This document shows, piece by piece, positions 33,054 through 45,333 of a stretch of DNA of 64,000 bases. A program made the translations under genes and the position numbers. Numbering within the stretch: position 1 is the stretch's first letter; each line of letters starts with the position of its first letter. The notes under the pieces were generated by a model that saw only the letters and a list, made by a program, of their open reading frames with translations, was not told the origin of the DNA and made no database searches. The stretch covers positions 434,001-498,000 of the forward strand of contig WTXD01000007.1 of assembly GCA_022496205.1 (NCBI GenBank), given 5' to 3'. The DNA comes from Gloeopeniophorella convolvens (lineage: Eukaryota > Basidiomycota > Agaricomycetes > Russulales).

Positions 33054-33715
33054 CTAGTCTAGTCCCAAGAAACGCCGCAGCCGTCTAGAGAGCCCTCTGT
33101 GATCTTTTCTAGGACTTGGTTGCTCTTGCTTGTGGTTGACTCGCCAAGGCTCGAGGCTCCCTGGTGGCACCTTTGGAGGTCTCCCGGGGATTCTAGAGAG
33201 GGGTACATCGGACGGCGAGTGGCTGGGTGGCTGGTATCCCCATGTCGACAGGCCAGGGGCAATGGTTCCTCTTTGCTGCTCGTTTCCGCGCGGGTCCGGA
33301 AGATTATACGGGAGGAATCGCGTACTCTTTCTCCGGCTCGACGATGGACGGGATCTGGCTGGGGGGTTTGATTGAGCCTGGGCTACACCACTTGTGCGAC
33401 CTCCGTCTGTTTCTCTGGAGTCAATGCCTGGGGCTAGGCCATCAATGAAGATCACATACTTCTGGTCTCTTGCGAGCTGTGATACTGCTGTTGTGGATAA
33501 GGCTGCATTCCACTGATGGCAGTGATGGCACCTGAGACCTCTCCTGTCGGTTTCTGTTGGCCTCCCACTCTTCCTATGTTGGAACTAGCCATGTCCCATA
33601 GCATGTCACCAGAATAGTCGCTTCGGGTATGGTCTCTCGGAGCAACTGTCGGAGCTGACGAGGATGCCGCTTGTTGGTAGTGACGGTTGCTGGTGTTGTG
33701 AGACATTCTGAGGTA
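33054..33715 (-). CDS. Hypothetical disordered protein
   Basis: Start ATG at 33713-33715 (MSHNTSNRHYQQAASSS). The first exon reads to 'QPYPQQQYHSSQETRS' and is followed within a few bases by a second frame (33054-33455) ending 'LSRRLRRFLGLD'. A GTATGT donor at the junction and a CCCCAG acceptor 33 bases on would join them in frame, but that intron would be unusually short; a CAG 45 bases on breaks the frame. The product is Gln/Ser/Pro/Arg-rich with no domain. Its 5' end and upstream DNA are duplicated at 31458-31770, which supports that the start is a real promoter region. Function unknown. Confidence 0.35.
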
Positions 33716-33970
33716 TGTATGGTGAGTTGTATGGGACGTTGGGATGCGCAAGAGTGAGCGAATATTGCTCTGCTGTGGTGAGTTCCTCTCGATTTTAAGG
33801 CATCCGAGCCCTCTCTAACCCTCGCCACCGTTTAACAGTCGCTGCAGCTTTCGCGTCCGCAGAAATTGTGGAATTGGCCACAAGCAAGGGCGAAGTCTGC
33901 ATCGTCAGTGGGCGCCGCACTGCTCCTCGACACTTTCTCTAGTACCAACACCATATTTTTCGCAACGATC
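33660..33970 (+). repeat. Duplicated 5' end and promoter of a hypothetical gene, second copy
   Basis: Partner of 31458-31770. It spans the first codons of the minus-strand hypothetical gene and about 250 bases upstream. Confidence 0.75.
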
Positions 33971-35392
33971 GCCATTTTGGCGCAGTCGCGGAACCTTAAA
34001 CTATACTCGCACCACAACACCATGCTAAATCTAGTCCGGAAGCGATTCGTGGGTTATCTCTGCTTCTGACGAGTCCCTGTATGGACATTGCCCGACGGCC
34101 CCAGCGTTGGGCGGTGTACCCGCTTAGCGCGCCTCTTACGCGCCCGCGCCGGGGCCATCTCTTGCTTGCAGTTGTGGCACGCTCGATCGCTCTAGACATC
34201 GCGACGTCTAGTGGTCGCAAAGGCGCTGTAGTAATTGCGCATTCACTGGTGCGAATCCGCCAGCGTTGACCAGCCCACTCCTGGCAAGCGGCAGTTTAGC
34301 AGTTCAACATGACTTGCGTGTCATGACGTCACGCGCCTGAAATCACGCGATGATTGTTGAGTTGTTTGTTCGGTGAGTAGACACCTTCTCCTCTAACTCC
34401 TGCTGGGCTAATCTAACACGTCTTCAGTCGGCCTACAAGAGTACTTGAGATCCTGGCGCCATGTCGTGTCATGAGCTACCCCCGCGCAAGTCATGGCGAG
34501 CGCTCGGGTTCCATACTCATGCATGCCGTGCAGCTTCAAGTCAAGAATTTCCCGTTCAGGGAGATGCAAGAGGCCAGAGATTCAAAGCTGGATAGCACTA
34601 GTATGAGCCGTATAACGTATGTATTAGAATGTGGCACCTCACCCCCTAGAGCGAGTGCGCGTTGAGCCGTTTCTGCTGCGTTCGGCCGAAATTGAGGCTG
34701 AGTCGGCCACGGAGCAGGGAATTAACATGTTCTGTCTCCCGGGCTCCGCAAGATGTGGCAGATAGTGATCGAACTCAAGAGCAAAGCACACACCATGGCG
34801 AAAACACCATTCAGCTCGCCTTAGGCACAGCTTATCCTGTACTTCAATAACCGACGCGAATATAAGGGCCTCCTTATGCAGCAGAGTTCAGTACAGCTGT
34901 GGCACTTGCGTCCGTACATGTCCGAGTAGGTCTGAACCCGGGTATGTCTGCGTCCTCGGAGATGTTGCCCTGGCACCCAAGTGGGTGCCTGCGCCTTGAG
35001 GGACACAGCGACAGAAATTCGTGAAGATTGTGTCTCTATACCAGTATAAGCTTGTTGGCTGAGGCTCGTCCGTGCTCCGGATGTGCTTGAGAGATAGCGA
35101 GTCATCGAACGTAAGCAACGATTGCGTGTATCTGAAATGTCCGAAAGGTTTTTTTTTTTTGACGGAAACGCTGGATGAGCTTCGATATGAACCGTTGGGG
35201 CAGCGCAAGGGGCGGCGTCAGCGAAGCAAAGCACGCACGTGCCAATGTGACCGGAAGCCAGGCCCGCCCTCGGGCCGAGGCCAGCAACGCCGCTTCCGTT
35301 CCAAAGCCAAAGCCGCTGAACGGCGCAGACCCACCACCAACGACGACCACGACACGCGTGCCCCGAGCTCGCCTTGACCTACCAGGAGCATC
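33971..35392. other. Intergenic, no supported gene
   Basis: About 1.4 kb upstream of PEX12. Small open frames only. A run of 12 T at 35150-35161 lies about 230 bases before the PEX12 start. Confidence 0.45.
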
Positions 35393-36754
35393 ATGGACTT
35401 CTTTCACGAGTACGGGGGGGACCCCCTTAAACCCTCTCTGTTCGAGCTTGTCGCCCAGGAGCAGCTGAGGGACTTGCTGCAGCCTGCACTCAAGTATGTG
35501 CTCTCGGTGCGTCCGGCTGCGGTTAGTTTGCGTGGCAAGATCCTCACAACCGACTCCGCGCAGGTTTTTGCCCAGAGATATCCGAGATATCTGTTGCGGA
35601 TTGTCAACCGGCATGAAGAATTCTATGCTCTGATCATGCTCTACGTGGAGCAACACTATCTCCGCAAGCACAGTAAGCATCATTACATGTCTTGTTCGGG
35701 CGTGTCCAATCGTCGCGACAGATGCATCCTTTGCGGAGAATTTCTACGGTCTCAAGCGGAGGCGCAGGCCGTTCATCGAGACGGAGAGAGCGCGTGCCGC
35801 CGTTGGGGGCATCCCGGCGGAGGAGAAGCTGCGGAGGCGCGAGGTGTGGCGCTCACTGGTCATTCTGGTGCGTAGGGTGACGATCACAGCGGAACTACAA
35901 CTGATGCAGACTCCAGGTTGGCCTGCCGTACCTTCGCGCCAAGGCTCATGATTACTATGAGGACCTTGGTGGAGGTGCTGACATTCTGGATGATGGAGGT
36001 CGTCACATACAAGCCTTAACTGAAGAGGTAATGTGCCTCTGCAGCAAAGCGTCCAGAAGGCTAATCTACGCGAGCACAGACGTTCAAGGGCCGCCTGCGA
36101 CGGTTATACAAGCGGGCGTATCCCATCATAAATGTCACCTTCGAGGGCTGGCTCATGGCTTACAACGTTGCATACGCATTCGATCGGACGCCGTTCTACC
36201 GACCATGGCTGTCTTGGGTAGGGGTTGACTTGCGCCGGTTGGGTCTCGACGATTTTGTGAGTTAACTGCGATAGTTGTCGCCGGCGCTTACTGACCGAAG
36301 GATGCAGAGAGCTGCTGCAGCTGCAGCGGACAAAGCGAAGCCGTTCGACAAAAGTGGAGGCATTAAAGCCGTGTTGCGTCGCCTGCTGTTTACATCACCT
36401 CGCCTTCTTCTCGATTCGCTCAAGCTGCTGCTTCCCACAGCCATATTCTTTATCAAATTCCTCGAGTGGTGGTACTCTCCGTCGTCCCCGGCTCGGGTCC
36501 TTTCTACTTCGCCTCTTGGGCCAGCAATCCCACCCCCTCGGTTGCTGCCGCCACACCCGAGAGGCATTCCTGTTGACGCGACGAAGTTTGGACATTGCCC
36601 GCTGTGCCAGTCGCCGATAGCTAATGCGACGGCGCTGCCGTCGGGTTACGTGTTCTGTTACCGATGCGCGTTCAGCCATGTGGAGAGACACGGGACATGT
36701 CCTGTGACGCTAATGCCGGCGCGTACATGGGATTTGCGGAAGGTGTTGGTGTAG
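35393..36754 (+). CDS. PEX12: Peroxisomal E3 ligase subunit PEX12
   Basis: One of the three RING peroxins (PEX2, PEX10, PEX12) that ubiquitinate the PEX5 import receptor in the peroxisomal membrane. Start ATG 35393 (MDFFHEYGGDPLKPSLFELV). Five introns, for example GTGCGT...GCGCAG after 'ALKYVLS'. Conserved blocks: 'RYPRYLLRIVNRHEEFYAL', 'NFYGLKRRR', 'LPYLRAKAHDYYEDLGGG', 'LYKRAYPIINVTFEGW', 'AYAFDRTPFYRPWLSWVGV', helix 'SLKLLLPTAIFFIKFLEWWY'. The C-terminal degenerate RING has CPLC, then CYRC and CPV, with the fungal ending 'RTWDLRKVLV'. Length about 400 residues, as usual. Moderate GC, unlike the GC-rich THO2 side. Confidence 0.94.
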
Positions 36755-37169
36755 ACTGATAGACAGTAGTGGGAGTCGTGTGTAATGTCACGGGTTTATC
36801 ACGGGGTCGTGGCGTCGCGGTTTGACCGACGCACGTTCGTCGACCTCCGCTCGACGCACGGTGAAGAAAATTCATCGATAGCATGGCGTCCTGCAGGCAT
36901 CGCGCACTCCGATCCATCTCGTAGTGTGTCCTTTTTTCCCTGTAAATATCCAATAGAAGGAGTACACAGTGCGATTGAGGACTGATTTCTCTGGCTAGAA
37001 CATCCGAGCCCGATCTCTCAGCGTTCGCCTTGCCTTTTTCGGTGCGCCGTGAAGGAGCCCATCCGCTGCATTGTCCATGCATTGGACGAGCGACGCCGTC
37101 CTCGCCCCGTGCTTATTTTTCTTCCTTCTCTCTCACCCCCACCATTCACCCTGGGCCTATGCTTGAGCC
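36755..37169. other. Intergenic, PEX12 terminator and PHO81 promoter
   Basis: 415 bases. A CT-rich tract (about 37090-37160) precedes the PHO81 start; otherwise nothing is seen. Confidence 0.5.
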
Positions 37170-40100
37170 ATGAAGGTTCGCCCCTGCCTTCCCCCGTCCC
37201 TATCTCGTCCTCACCCCTTTGCAGTTCGGGAAACAGTTGCAAGCGGAGGTCATCCCCGGGTGGTCCGAGTACTACCTCGACTACAAATTTCTCAAAAAGA
37301 TAGTCTCTTCTCTCGCTGCAAGGCGGCCTGCCTCAGAAGCGGCGGCCCTCGCACTCGGTATTCGCCCCGGGCATGCCTCATTGTCCTCGCCCACGTCGGA
37401 CGTCTCCACCGCCGTTGACATTGCGAGTCAGATCAACGAGCCTTCCCTGATCCCGTCTGGCCATGATGATGATCGTGGACCCGACTTTCAAGCCCATAAG
37501 GCTGCCTTTTTCTTCAAGCTTGAGCGCGAGCTGGAGAAGGTATTGACTGCTTAATCCGTCTGGCGGTCGCCGATAGACGCTTTCTATAGATAAATGCATT
37601 CTACCTGCGAAAGGAAGCGGAACTCAAACTCCGCCTCGAGACTCTACTTTCCAAGCGCCGTGCAGCAGCGATGAGGGTCATGCCAGATAGCATAGACGAC
37701 AATACGCAAGACTATGTGGAGTGGAAAGCTGTTGAGGAGGGCTTCCACCTCTTAGAACGGGACCTCACCAAACTGCAGGTGCACACTCCGAACGGCGTCT
37801 ATCGCGTAATTGCTTATCCGCATGCCAGCATTTCATTGAGATCAACGCCACGGGCTTCCGTAAGATCCTCAAGAAGTGGGACAAACGTTCAAAGTCCACC
37901 ACCAAGGAGCTCTATCTAGCGCGTCAAGTAGATATTCAACCTGTGTTCAATCGCCAAGTACGTAAAGTGGAACAAGTCCCGGATCGTGCTCATGTTCTGC
38001 GTGCCGTAGCTCATCTCGGAACTATCAGACACTGTGGCAGCATGCCTAGTCGATATCACAGACGTTTCTGTGGGCGTAGAACACGAGGGCGCAGTTGTCA
38101 GCGACCTCATCCTGAATCGCCAGATCAACAGCGAAGGCAACACAGAAATGGGCCTGTTCCGAGATCTGGAGAATAACCTCAGGAAAGCCGTGATCGGCGA
38201 GGACGCAGCATCTGTGCGAAGCCTTGTGGTATATTCAGATACTCTCGGCCAACAACAATGGGGAAAGGGACATATCACTCGCATCCTATGGAGAGCGGTC
38301 GTCGACGCCCCACCCCCGCTCGCGGACCTCATGCTCTCGACTTCGACTGCCTTTGACTACCAGTTCATTGACGACATCAACGGCAGAACGTGCCTCCACG
38401 AGGCAGCAGTTTCTGGTGCCTTGCGTCTTGTGAACTTATGTCTTGACCATGGCGTCAAACCCGACCTCGTCGATGTCTATGGCCGGTCAGCCTTCCACTA
38501 TGCGGCGATGCACGGCCATGTGGATGTGTGCAGACGGCTCCTCGAGGTCAATGTATCGCCCTATGTTCGCGACATGGAGAATTACAGTCCCCTCGTCTAC
38601 GCTACCCTCAAAGGCTCTGTCGACTGCGTTCGAGTTTTGCTCGAAGAAGGCGGCGTTCCTGCTCAGCCCGCCACCCCGAACGAGGACCTCATCCCGCTTG
38701 CGCTCGCGAGCCTTGCAGGCCATCTCGACGTTGTTATCTTGCTGCTCGAACACGGCGCTCAAAGCCTGCCGAACAGTGGTGGCGAATATCCTATCCATTT
38801 CGCCGCCCGGCAGGGGCATGCCGACATATGCCAGCTGCTCGTACGTTACGACGGATGGGACGTTCCGGACAAGTACAACGAATGGACACCTATCTTCCAC
38901 GCCGCACGCTTCGGGCATGATGCTTGCGTCCGTGTGCTGCTGGATGCAGGCGGTCGGACCGACGTCACCGACGAGCACGGCAACAATGCTCTGCACTATG
39001 CAGCGTGGTACGGCCATCAGGAATGTGTATCATCTCTCCTCAAGTCGGGTGTCAGGGCGCCCAGGCCGAGACCTGATCCCGCGCGTAGCCCGTCAGAACG
39101 TTCTACAGGATCAACTGCCTTACGGGCAACAGAGGCAGACATTGATCTAATCCCATCACTATCATTACCGCCTCCCATGATGCCCCATCGCGTTTATGGC
39201 CACAATTATCTCGACAAACAATACTTGATCCAAGTCACCATCGGAAATACAGCTTCGAAGATCGGTAATAGCACCGTGCCTCAGCCTGCCGCCGTCCGTC
39301 TCCACCCGCGGTTCATGAACTCGGCATCTGTGGATGCGACGAGACTGTCGTCACCGCTTCTAAAGCTGGTCATGACGTCGTCGCCTTCTGCCGCCTCGGC
39401 GCCCCACACAATCTCCCTACCTCTTTCCGACGAAGTGCACGTTCTGACGTTCCAGACGCCCAGCCTGGAGCAGCTCTCGCTGGAATTTTCCCTCTACCCA
39501 AACTTTGGCACCAAGACCATCGGCCGCGCCGTCGCATTGCCCTCGCTGCTCGCAAGCGCCCACCTCACGAAATTGTTCACGCTTCCCATCCTCGATCACC
39601 GCCTGCACGTTATCGGAGAAGTAAGGCCCTAACGCATTGCTGCCACGCTTACGGCCTCTGATGTCGTTTGTGCGCCCGCGCCCGCGCCCGTAGGTGTCCT
39701 TCGAGATCAACATCATCACGCCGTTCGAGGGCGTCACGCTCGAAATCGGCGGCGCCGTCGAGACGTACTGGAAGTCGCTCGCGGTACCAAGCGCCGCGCC
39801 CGCTGCCAAGGCCGTGACACCGCGCGTTGCGCGCGCGCGGCACCTGGGCATGGGCATGGGCGGCTCGGCGCCGCTCTCGCCGACGGGCTCGCCGCTCCCC
39901 GCGGCGGGGCACGCACAGCCGATCACGATCTCGTCCATCGCGGGCAGCTACGTCTTCCTCACCGTGCAAGTCACGCGCGACCTGCACCCCGTCGTCTGCG
40001 GCGAGTGGCGCCTCCCGCAGAGCGAGTTCGACCTCTGCGTCGCGGACGTCACGCTCGCGCAGTTCGAGGCACTCGCGCGGCGCGCGGGGCGGGACCTCCG

Positions 40101-40952
40101 CGCGGGCACGGGCCCAGGGGGCACGCCGCCGCCCGGCGCGCTATCAGAATGGCACGCGCTCATCCGCAAGTCGATGCTCTCGCTCGAGAGCCTGCTCAAG
40201 GTGCGCCCGGCGCTGCGCATACCCCAGCGCAGACTCACGACGCGCGCGCCCTCAGATCCTACCTGCGTCGACGGGGCTCTGCATCGAGCTCGCGTACCCC
40301 GCAGACGGCGGCACGCAGGCACGGCGCCTGCCGCTCAACGCGTTCGTCGATGCGATCCTGCGCACGGTGTACCACGTCTCGGCGCCGCCCGAGGCGCGCG
40401 CGCACGTGCACGGCGCGCGGCGCCAGCTCCTCTTCACGTCCTTCTCGCCCGACGCGTGCGCCGCGGCCAACTGGAAGCAGCCCAACTGTGCGTCCCTCCC
40501 GTTCCGCGCGTGCATTCTTCGTACTGATGGTGATGCATGGTGCGGGGCAGACCCGGTGCTGTTCGCGTCGTCGTGCGGGCACGCGGGCGCGCAGCCGCCG
40601 AGCACGACCGCGCCGCGGGCCGCGCCGCCGGCGGCCGACTCGCGCCTCGCGAGCGTCGGGGCGGCCGTCGAGTTTGCAAAGAACAACAACCTGCTGGGCG
40701 TGCTCGTCGATACGTACCTCCTCGTGCGTGCTACCTTCCCGCTCCGGCTCGGCACATTACTGACTGGCGGTGCGGCAGGTCAAGGTGCCGTCGCTCGTGC
40801 GCGCGGTGCGCGACGCGGGGCTGCTGATCGGTGCGTACGGCGCGGCCGAGACGCTCTCGAGCCTCGCGGCGTCCTTGCACGGCGCCGTCGACGCCGTCTT
40901 TGCGGACGGCGTGCTCGCGTTCCACGATCCGCTCCCTCGCGCGTGGGCATAG
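37170..40952 (+). CDS. PHO81: PHO81-type phosphate sensor (SPX-ankyrin-GDPD)
   Basis: CDK-inhibitor homologue that represses the Pho80-Pho85 kinase at low phosphate. Start ATG 37170 in a two-codon first exon; splicing across GTTCGC...TTTGCAG gives MKFGKQLQAEVIPGWSEYYL, the SPX signature with its phosphate/inositol-polyphosphate-binding lysines. SPX continues 'INAFYLRKEAELKLRLETL' and 'ATGFRKILKKWDK'. Seven or so ankyrin repeats run from about 38370 to 39040 ('GRTCLHEAAVSGALRLVNL', 'GRSAFHYAAMHGHVDVCRR', 'GNNALHYAAWYGHQECV'). After an intron (39632-39693) comes the degenerate glycerophosphodiester phosphodiesterase-like domain: 'FEINIITPFEGV', 'STGLCIELAYP', 'NNNLLGVLVDTYLL', 'RDAGLLIGAYG'. 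Ends DPLPRAWA at 40952. GC content jumps sharply at the intron near 39.65 kb. Confidence 0.93.
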
Positions 40953-41124
40953 CACTGGGTATAGCACGGCGCGGCGCGGGTACAACACTATATACGCGGG
41001 GGATCTATCTGTACAGTACAGGGGGGGCGGGGTAATAGACGGTATGGTGTAGCGGTAATACATGCGGCGGGCGGGGCCAGCGCGTGGTAGCGGTGCGGCG
41101 CGCGAAAGTCAATGGCACAAGGCA

Positions 41125-43764
41125 TTACACGGACGCGTGGTACAGTGCTGCATACGCGCCGTCACGTTTTAGGAGCTCGTCGTGGGTGCCAAACTCGATT
41201 ATCGTCTGCGGTGCGGGGTCAGCGTGCTGCGGCGCGCACGGAGGGAGGGAGAGAGAGAGGGAGGGCCAAGACACGCACGCCGTGCTCCATCATTGCGATC
41301 TTGTCTGCGCGCCGCGCGGTTGCCAGCCGGTGCGTGATGAACAGTACCGTCTTGACTCTGCGCGAGCCGGCGGGCGCGCCGGGTCCCCGCGCGAGCGCGT
41401 CGATCGTCTCGAAGATCTTGTTCTGCGCGTGTGCGTCGAGCGCGGACGTCTGCGGGGCCCCGGTCAGCGCCCGTGGGGGATGAGATGCAAACGGGCTGGA
41501 TCGCGCACCGGCTCATCGAACAGCAGAAAGTGCACTTCGGGTCGATGTGCGCGCATGAACGCGCGCGCGAGCGCGATGCGCTGCCACTGCGGGTGGGTGT
41601 GCGGGTCAGCGCGGGAGAGCGACGGCGACCACGTGAGGACGCACCTCGCCGCCCGAGAGGCCGTGGGACGCCCACGAGGCGCGCGCGCCGCACGCGCCCA
41701 TGCCGCCCGGCGAGTACGCCATCGTATCCAGCCCGAGTGCGTCGAGGCGTGTGTTGATGCCGTGCGGGAGCGCGCGCACGATGTGGTCGCCCTCGGCGAG
41801 GCGCACCGCGCGGCGCAGGGCGGCGGGGCGGTCGAGGTCGGGGATGTACCCGACACCGACGTTCTCCGCGACGGTGCCGTTGTACTTGCAGAAGCCTTGG
41901 AAGACGGCCGTGGTGGCGCGATGCAGCTCGACGGGGTCGTGCCGACGCACGTCGACGTCGTTCACAAACAATCCGCCCGCGCCAAAGTCGACGATGCGCG
42001 CGAGGACCTTGGCGAGCGTCGACTTGCCTGCGTGCGTGGCACGCGGTGAGTGGACGGATTAACGTGTGATTTCGGAACTTTGCTTACCAGAGCCGTTGGA
42101 GCCCACTACGGCAAGAGTTTCCCCGGCCTGGAGCGTGAAGTTCACGTTTCGCAGCGCAGGCTCCGAGCAGCCCGGATAAGTATAAGACAGGTTCCTGCGA
42201 GGGAGATATGAGCCTTTTAAGGTTCGCGACACGGTCATATATCCCCCCACCGAGCTTCGATCTTCATCCCCCCGGAAGAGGACTCATACTTAACCTGGAC
42301 CTCCTTCTTCGGCTGGAGGAAGGGTTCGATCTCCATGGAAGCGCAGAAGGCGCCCATCAAAAATACCCCCTGGATGGCCATCTGGAGGGTGATGAATAGC
42401 GTGCTAATGGTGTATACGATAGATTGGACAGAGTTGCGGTACAGCGCCAGGGAGCCAAGGGACGTGGAAGTTTGTAGCATTAATACGAACGGTAGCTGTG
42501 TTCATTCATTAATGAGGGCAGAATTGTGGGCCGGAAATGTCCCGAGCGGAATGTACTCACGTTTTGGAGAGCACCGATAATTTCCGCCACGTTTATATGA
42601 GAAAAGATGCCGGAAGATGTGTCGGAAGACTTCTGAGATGAATGAAGACCGAGCACTGCCTGGCGTGCGGTCGCCCATGTCTGCAAAATCCATGGGCCAA
42701 GACCAAAGAGCATGACCTCTGGGCGGTGCGCATCGCTAAGAGAGAGCTGCCGCATTTGCTCCTGCTTTTCGGTGAGGCGGATCTCCTCCTCGCTGTAAGA
42801 AGGCGTGTCGAAGCGGTATGAATGCGGCAGGATCGCATGCTGCACCATGGGATAGGCAGCCGAGACGAACGAGATAGCGAGAGCCAAGATGGAGAGCGGG
42901 CCATACGAGATGGTCGACAAGACAAAAAGGTGAGAGACTAGCTCGGAAAGAAGCGAGAAGACGCGGATCAGGTCAAAGGGGGAGAGAAGACCAAATCCGC
43001 CCGCGCCTTGGAAAGACGATACGAAAAGGTCGGATTCAGCGAGGAGGTCTCGAACGGTCGGGTCTGACAGCGTGGGGATATCGAGTCGCACGCGCTGCTC
43101 CATCTGCTGGTATTCGACCATGAAGCGCGCCGAGTTTTGAACTAGTTGCTCGTTTCGGGTGCTAGAGGGCGGTCGAATTGTGAAGCGGGCGGCGCAAAGA
43201 GGCGAAGGGCGCGACTTACGCGAACGAGTCGAGGGACTTTTCGGCGGCAAGTCGCAAGAACTCTGTGCCCAGAAGGCGGATCAGGTGGGACCAGGTGTAG
43301 TGACCCGATGAGAGGAGGGTTTGAATCTGGGTAGGCGCCGTCAGAATGACGTGAGGTGAAGAAAGCGGACTTGCCTCGTTGATGATGAGGGCATGGGTGT
43401 AGCCCTTACATACGGGGAAGATACCCCTGAGAAAGCTGAGCGCGACCATGACGAACGCCCGGAGGGGGTGGTGACTCCAGAGGATGTGAAGCATGTGCGG
43501 CATGCAGAGCTCTGCGATTCTGTGGGCGAGACGGAGGTTGGCGCGGGTGAGGGGGCGCTGTGCGCCTGCGGAGGTGAAGGGGTGGTTCTGCGCTGCGGGC
43601 GCGGCGCGGGACGCGAGCCATGCGTCATAGACGGAGAGCGGGGGTTGTGCCGGGCGGTCACAGTGGGTGGCATCGGAGTGGGTGTCCTCGAGACAGTCCT
43701 GCGGGGGGTTGGGCCAGAGCTGGCAGAGGAGGAGGGGAAGCGGATCATGGAGCGAGTCTGCCAT
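41125..43764 (-). CDS. ABC transporter, half-size, fungal ATM/MDR-like
   Basis: Start ATG 43762-43764 (MADSLHDPLPLLLCQLW), end TAA 41125-41127 after 'RDGAYAALYHASV'. The N-terminal part has membrane helices ('LRAFVMVALSFLRGIFPV', 'HLFVLSTISYGPLSILALAI', 'SIVYTISTLFITLQMAIQGV'). One nucleotide-binding domain follows: 'LSYTYPG', Walker A 'VVGSNGSGKST' (split by an intron after GSGK), Q-loop 'AVFQGFCKYNGTVAEN', signature 'GLSGGEWQRIALARAF', Walker B plus D-loop 'LLFDEPTSALDAHAQNKIF', H-loop 'LFITHRLATARRADKI'. All catalytic residues are kept. The membrane part is divergent from mitochondrial Atm1 and from MDR proteins, so substrate and location are unknown. At least seven introns. The last 900 bases are far richer in GC than the first 1.6 kb. 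Convergent with PHO81 (172 bases). Confidence 0.85.
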
Positions 43765-44171
43765 GATGATGGCGGGGGAGAGAGAGAAAGGGAGTCGGGA
43801 AGGGCAGCGTGCCGTACAGGAGAGGGAGAGACATAATTATAAGGGGAAGGGAACCAGCCCTGAGGGAAATCGAGGGCGAGCTCGCTGGCTGTGTTCATCC
43901 TCCCCCTCGGTGGCCAACTTCCTCCTAGAGTTAATACTCAGTTAATTGTCTCCCCCCGGCGCACCTCAACTCTCGCTCGGGCACGTCTGCGGCCCACGTC
44001 GGCCCATTTGGGGCCTCTTGCGTTTGGGGTGGTCCGAGCGATCAAGTAGAGCGGTATATGGCAAGAACGACTCGACCACACGGCGACCGCGAGTAAATCC
44101 CATTAATTCTCATTAATTCACCCCGCACCGCCTCAAAATCCCTCCAAATTTCGTTTCTCTCCCCAACGTCC
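43765..44171. promoter_or_regulatory. Bidirectional promoter of the ABC transporter and FOL2
   Basis: 407 bases between divergent ATGs. Contains two copies of ATTAATTC (about 44100-44120) close to the FOL2 start. No clear TATA. Confidence 0.45.
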
Positions 44172-45333
44172 ATGTCTAACCACGGAGATTTGCTCGCCGA
44201 CAGCCTCCGCCGCATCGCTGCCTCTGATCTCCCCTCGGAGCATCCGGCGCATCGGGCCCAGAGCCACCCCGATGACTCCACCGCCGCCGACGACCGCCTC
44301 TCGCCCCCGCCCTCCATACCCCCGCCCCCCGTCCGCGAGGGCTACGGCTTTCGCCCCACCTCGGGCGTATCTACCCCCGCTGCCCCGCCCGACCGCGACA
44401 GCCCCCTCCCCGACGTCAACGGCCTCGGCTGGCCCGGTGCGCACACCCCCGTCCACCACCGCCCCGCTCTGACCCACCCATCTCATCCCACAGCCAAATC
44501 CACTCTCATCCGCCTCAACGCTACCCCAGCCGAGAAAGGTGCCCTCCAGACCAAGCTCGCCGCGGCGGTGCGCACCGTGCTCGAGTGCATCGGCGAGGAC
44601 CCTGACCGCGAAGGTCTCCTTCGCACCCCAGAACGCTACGCTCAAGCTCTCATGTGGATGACCAAGGGCTACGAGGAGCGCCTCGCAGGTGCCGCCCCCT
44701 CATCTCCGCGCTCGCGCCCGCGCGCCTGTTCCCGTACCTGACCGCCCCCGCACAGATGTCATCAACGACGCCGTCTTTGCAGAGGACCACGACGAGATGG
44801 TCCTCGTCCGCGACATCGACATTTCCAGCCTCTGCGAGCATCATCTCGTCCCCTTCACCGGCAAGGTGCGTCGTTGTCCCGCCCCGATCCGGGGTGCACT
44901 CGCGCGCGGGCGCTCCGAGCCTCGCGGCCCCGGACCAACCATACCCGCGCCCCCGGCCTAGCGCTGATGCCCGCCCGTAGATCGCCATCGCATACATCCC
45001 GAACAAGCTTGTGCTCGGCATCTCCAAGCTCGCGCGCATCGCCGAGACGTTCAGCCGGCGCCTGCAGGTGCAGGAGCGCCTCACGAAGCAGATCGCGCTT
45101 TGCGTGCAAGAGGCGATCAAGCCGCGCGGCGTCGCCGTCGTCATGGAGGCGACGTACGTCCCGCCGCTGCTGTCTGCTGCTTCGCGCACTCACGCCCGCC
45201 CCGCAGCCACATGTGCATGACCATGCGCGGCGTGCAGAAGCCTGGCGCAATCACGACGACGTCGTGCATGCTCGGTTGCTTCCGCACGCAGCAAAAGACG
45301 CGCGAGGAGTTCCTCACACTCATCAAACGGTAG
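44172..45333 (+). CDS. FOL2: GTP cyclohydrolase I
   Basis: First enzyme of folate and tetrahydrobiopterin synthesis: GTP to 7,8-dihydroneopterin triphosphate. Start ATG 44172 ([18 protein letters not shown]). A disordered Pro-rich leader of about 115 residues precedes the catalytic domain: '[20 protein letters not shown]', '[17 protein letters not shown]', '[18 protein letters not shown]', zinc site '[13 protein letters not shown]', '[17 protein letters not shown]', '[18 protein letters not shown]', and second zinc Cys in '[12 protein letters not shown]'. Ends '[11 protein letters not shown]'. Three introns; the last (GTACGT...CCGCAG) splits '[13 protein letters not shown]'. All active-site residues are present. 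This is the intact partner of the relic at 20575-20865. Confidence 0.95.

Noticed and set aside
34461..34560. Possible copy of 32375-32450 (shared GGCGAGCGC.CGGGTTC)
   Set aside because: The match is limited to about 20 bases and does not extend on either side.
42320..42340. tRNA B-box-like sequence (GGGTTCGATCTCC)
   Set aside because: It lies inside the ABC transporter coding region and no A box or cloverleaf can be drawn around it. No tRNA gene was found elsewhere in the window.
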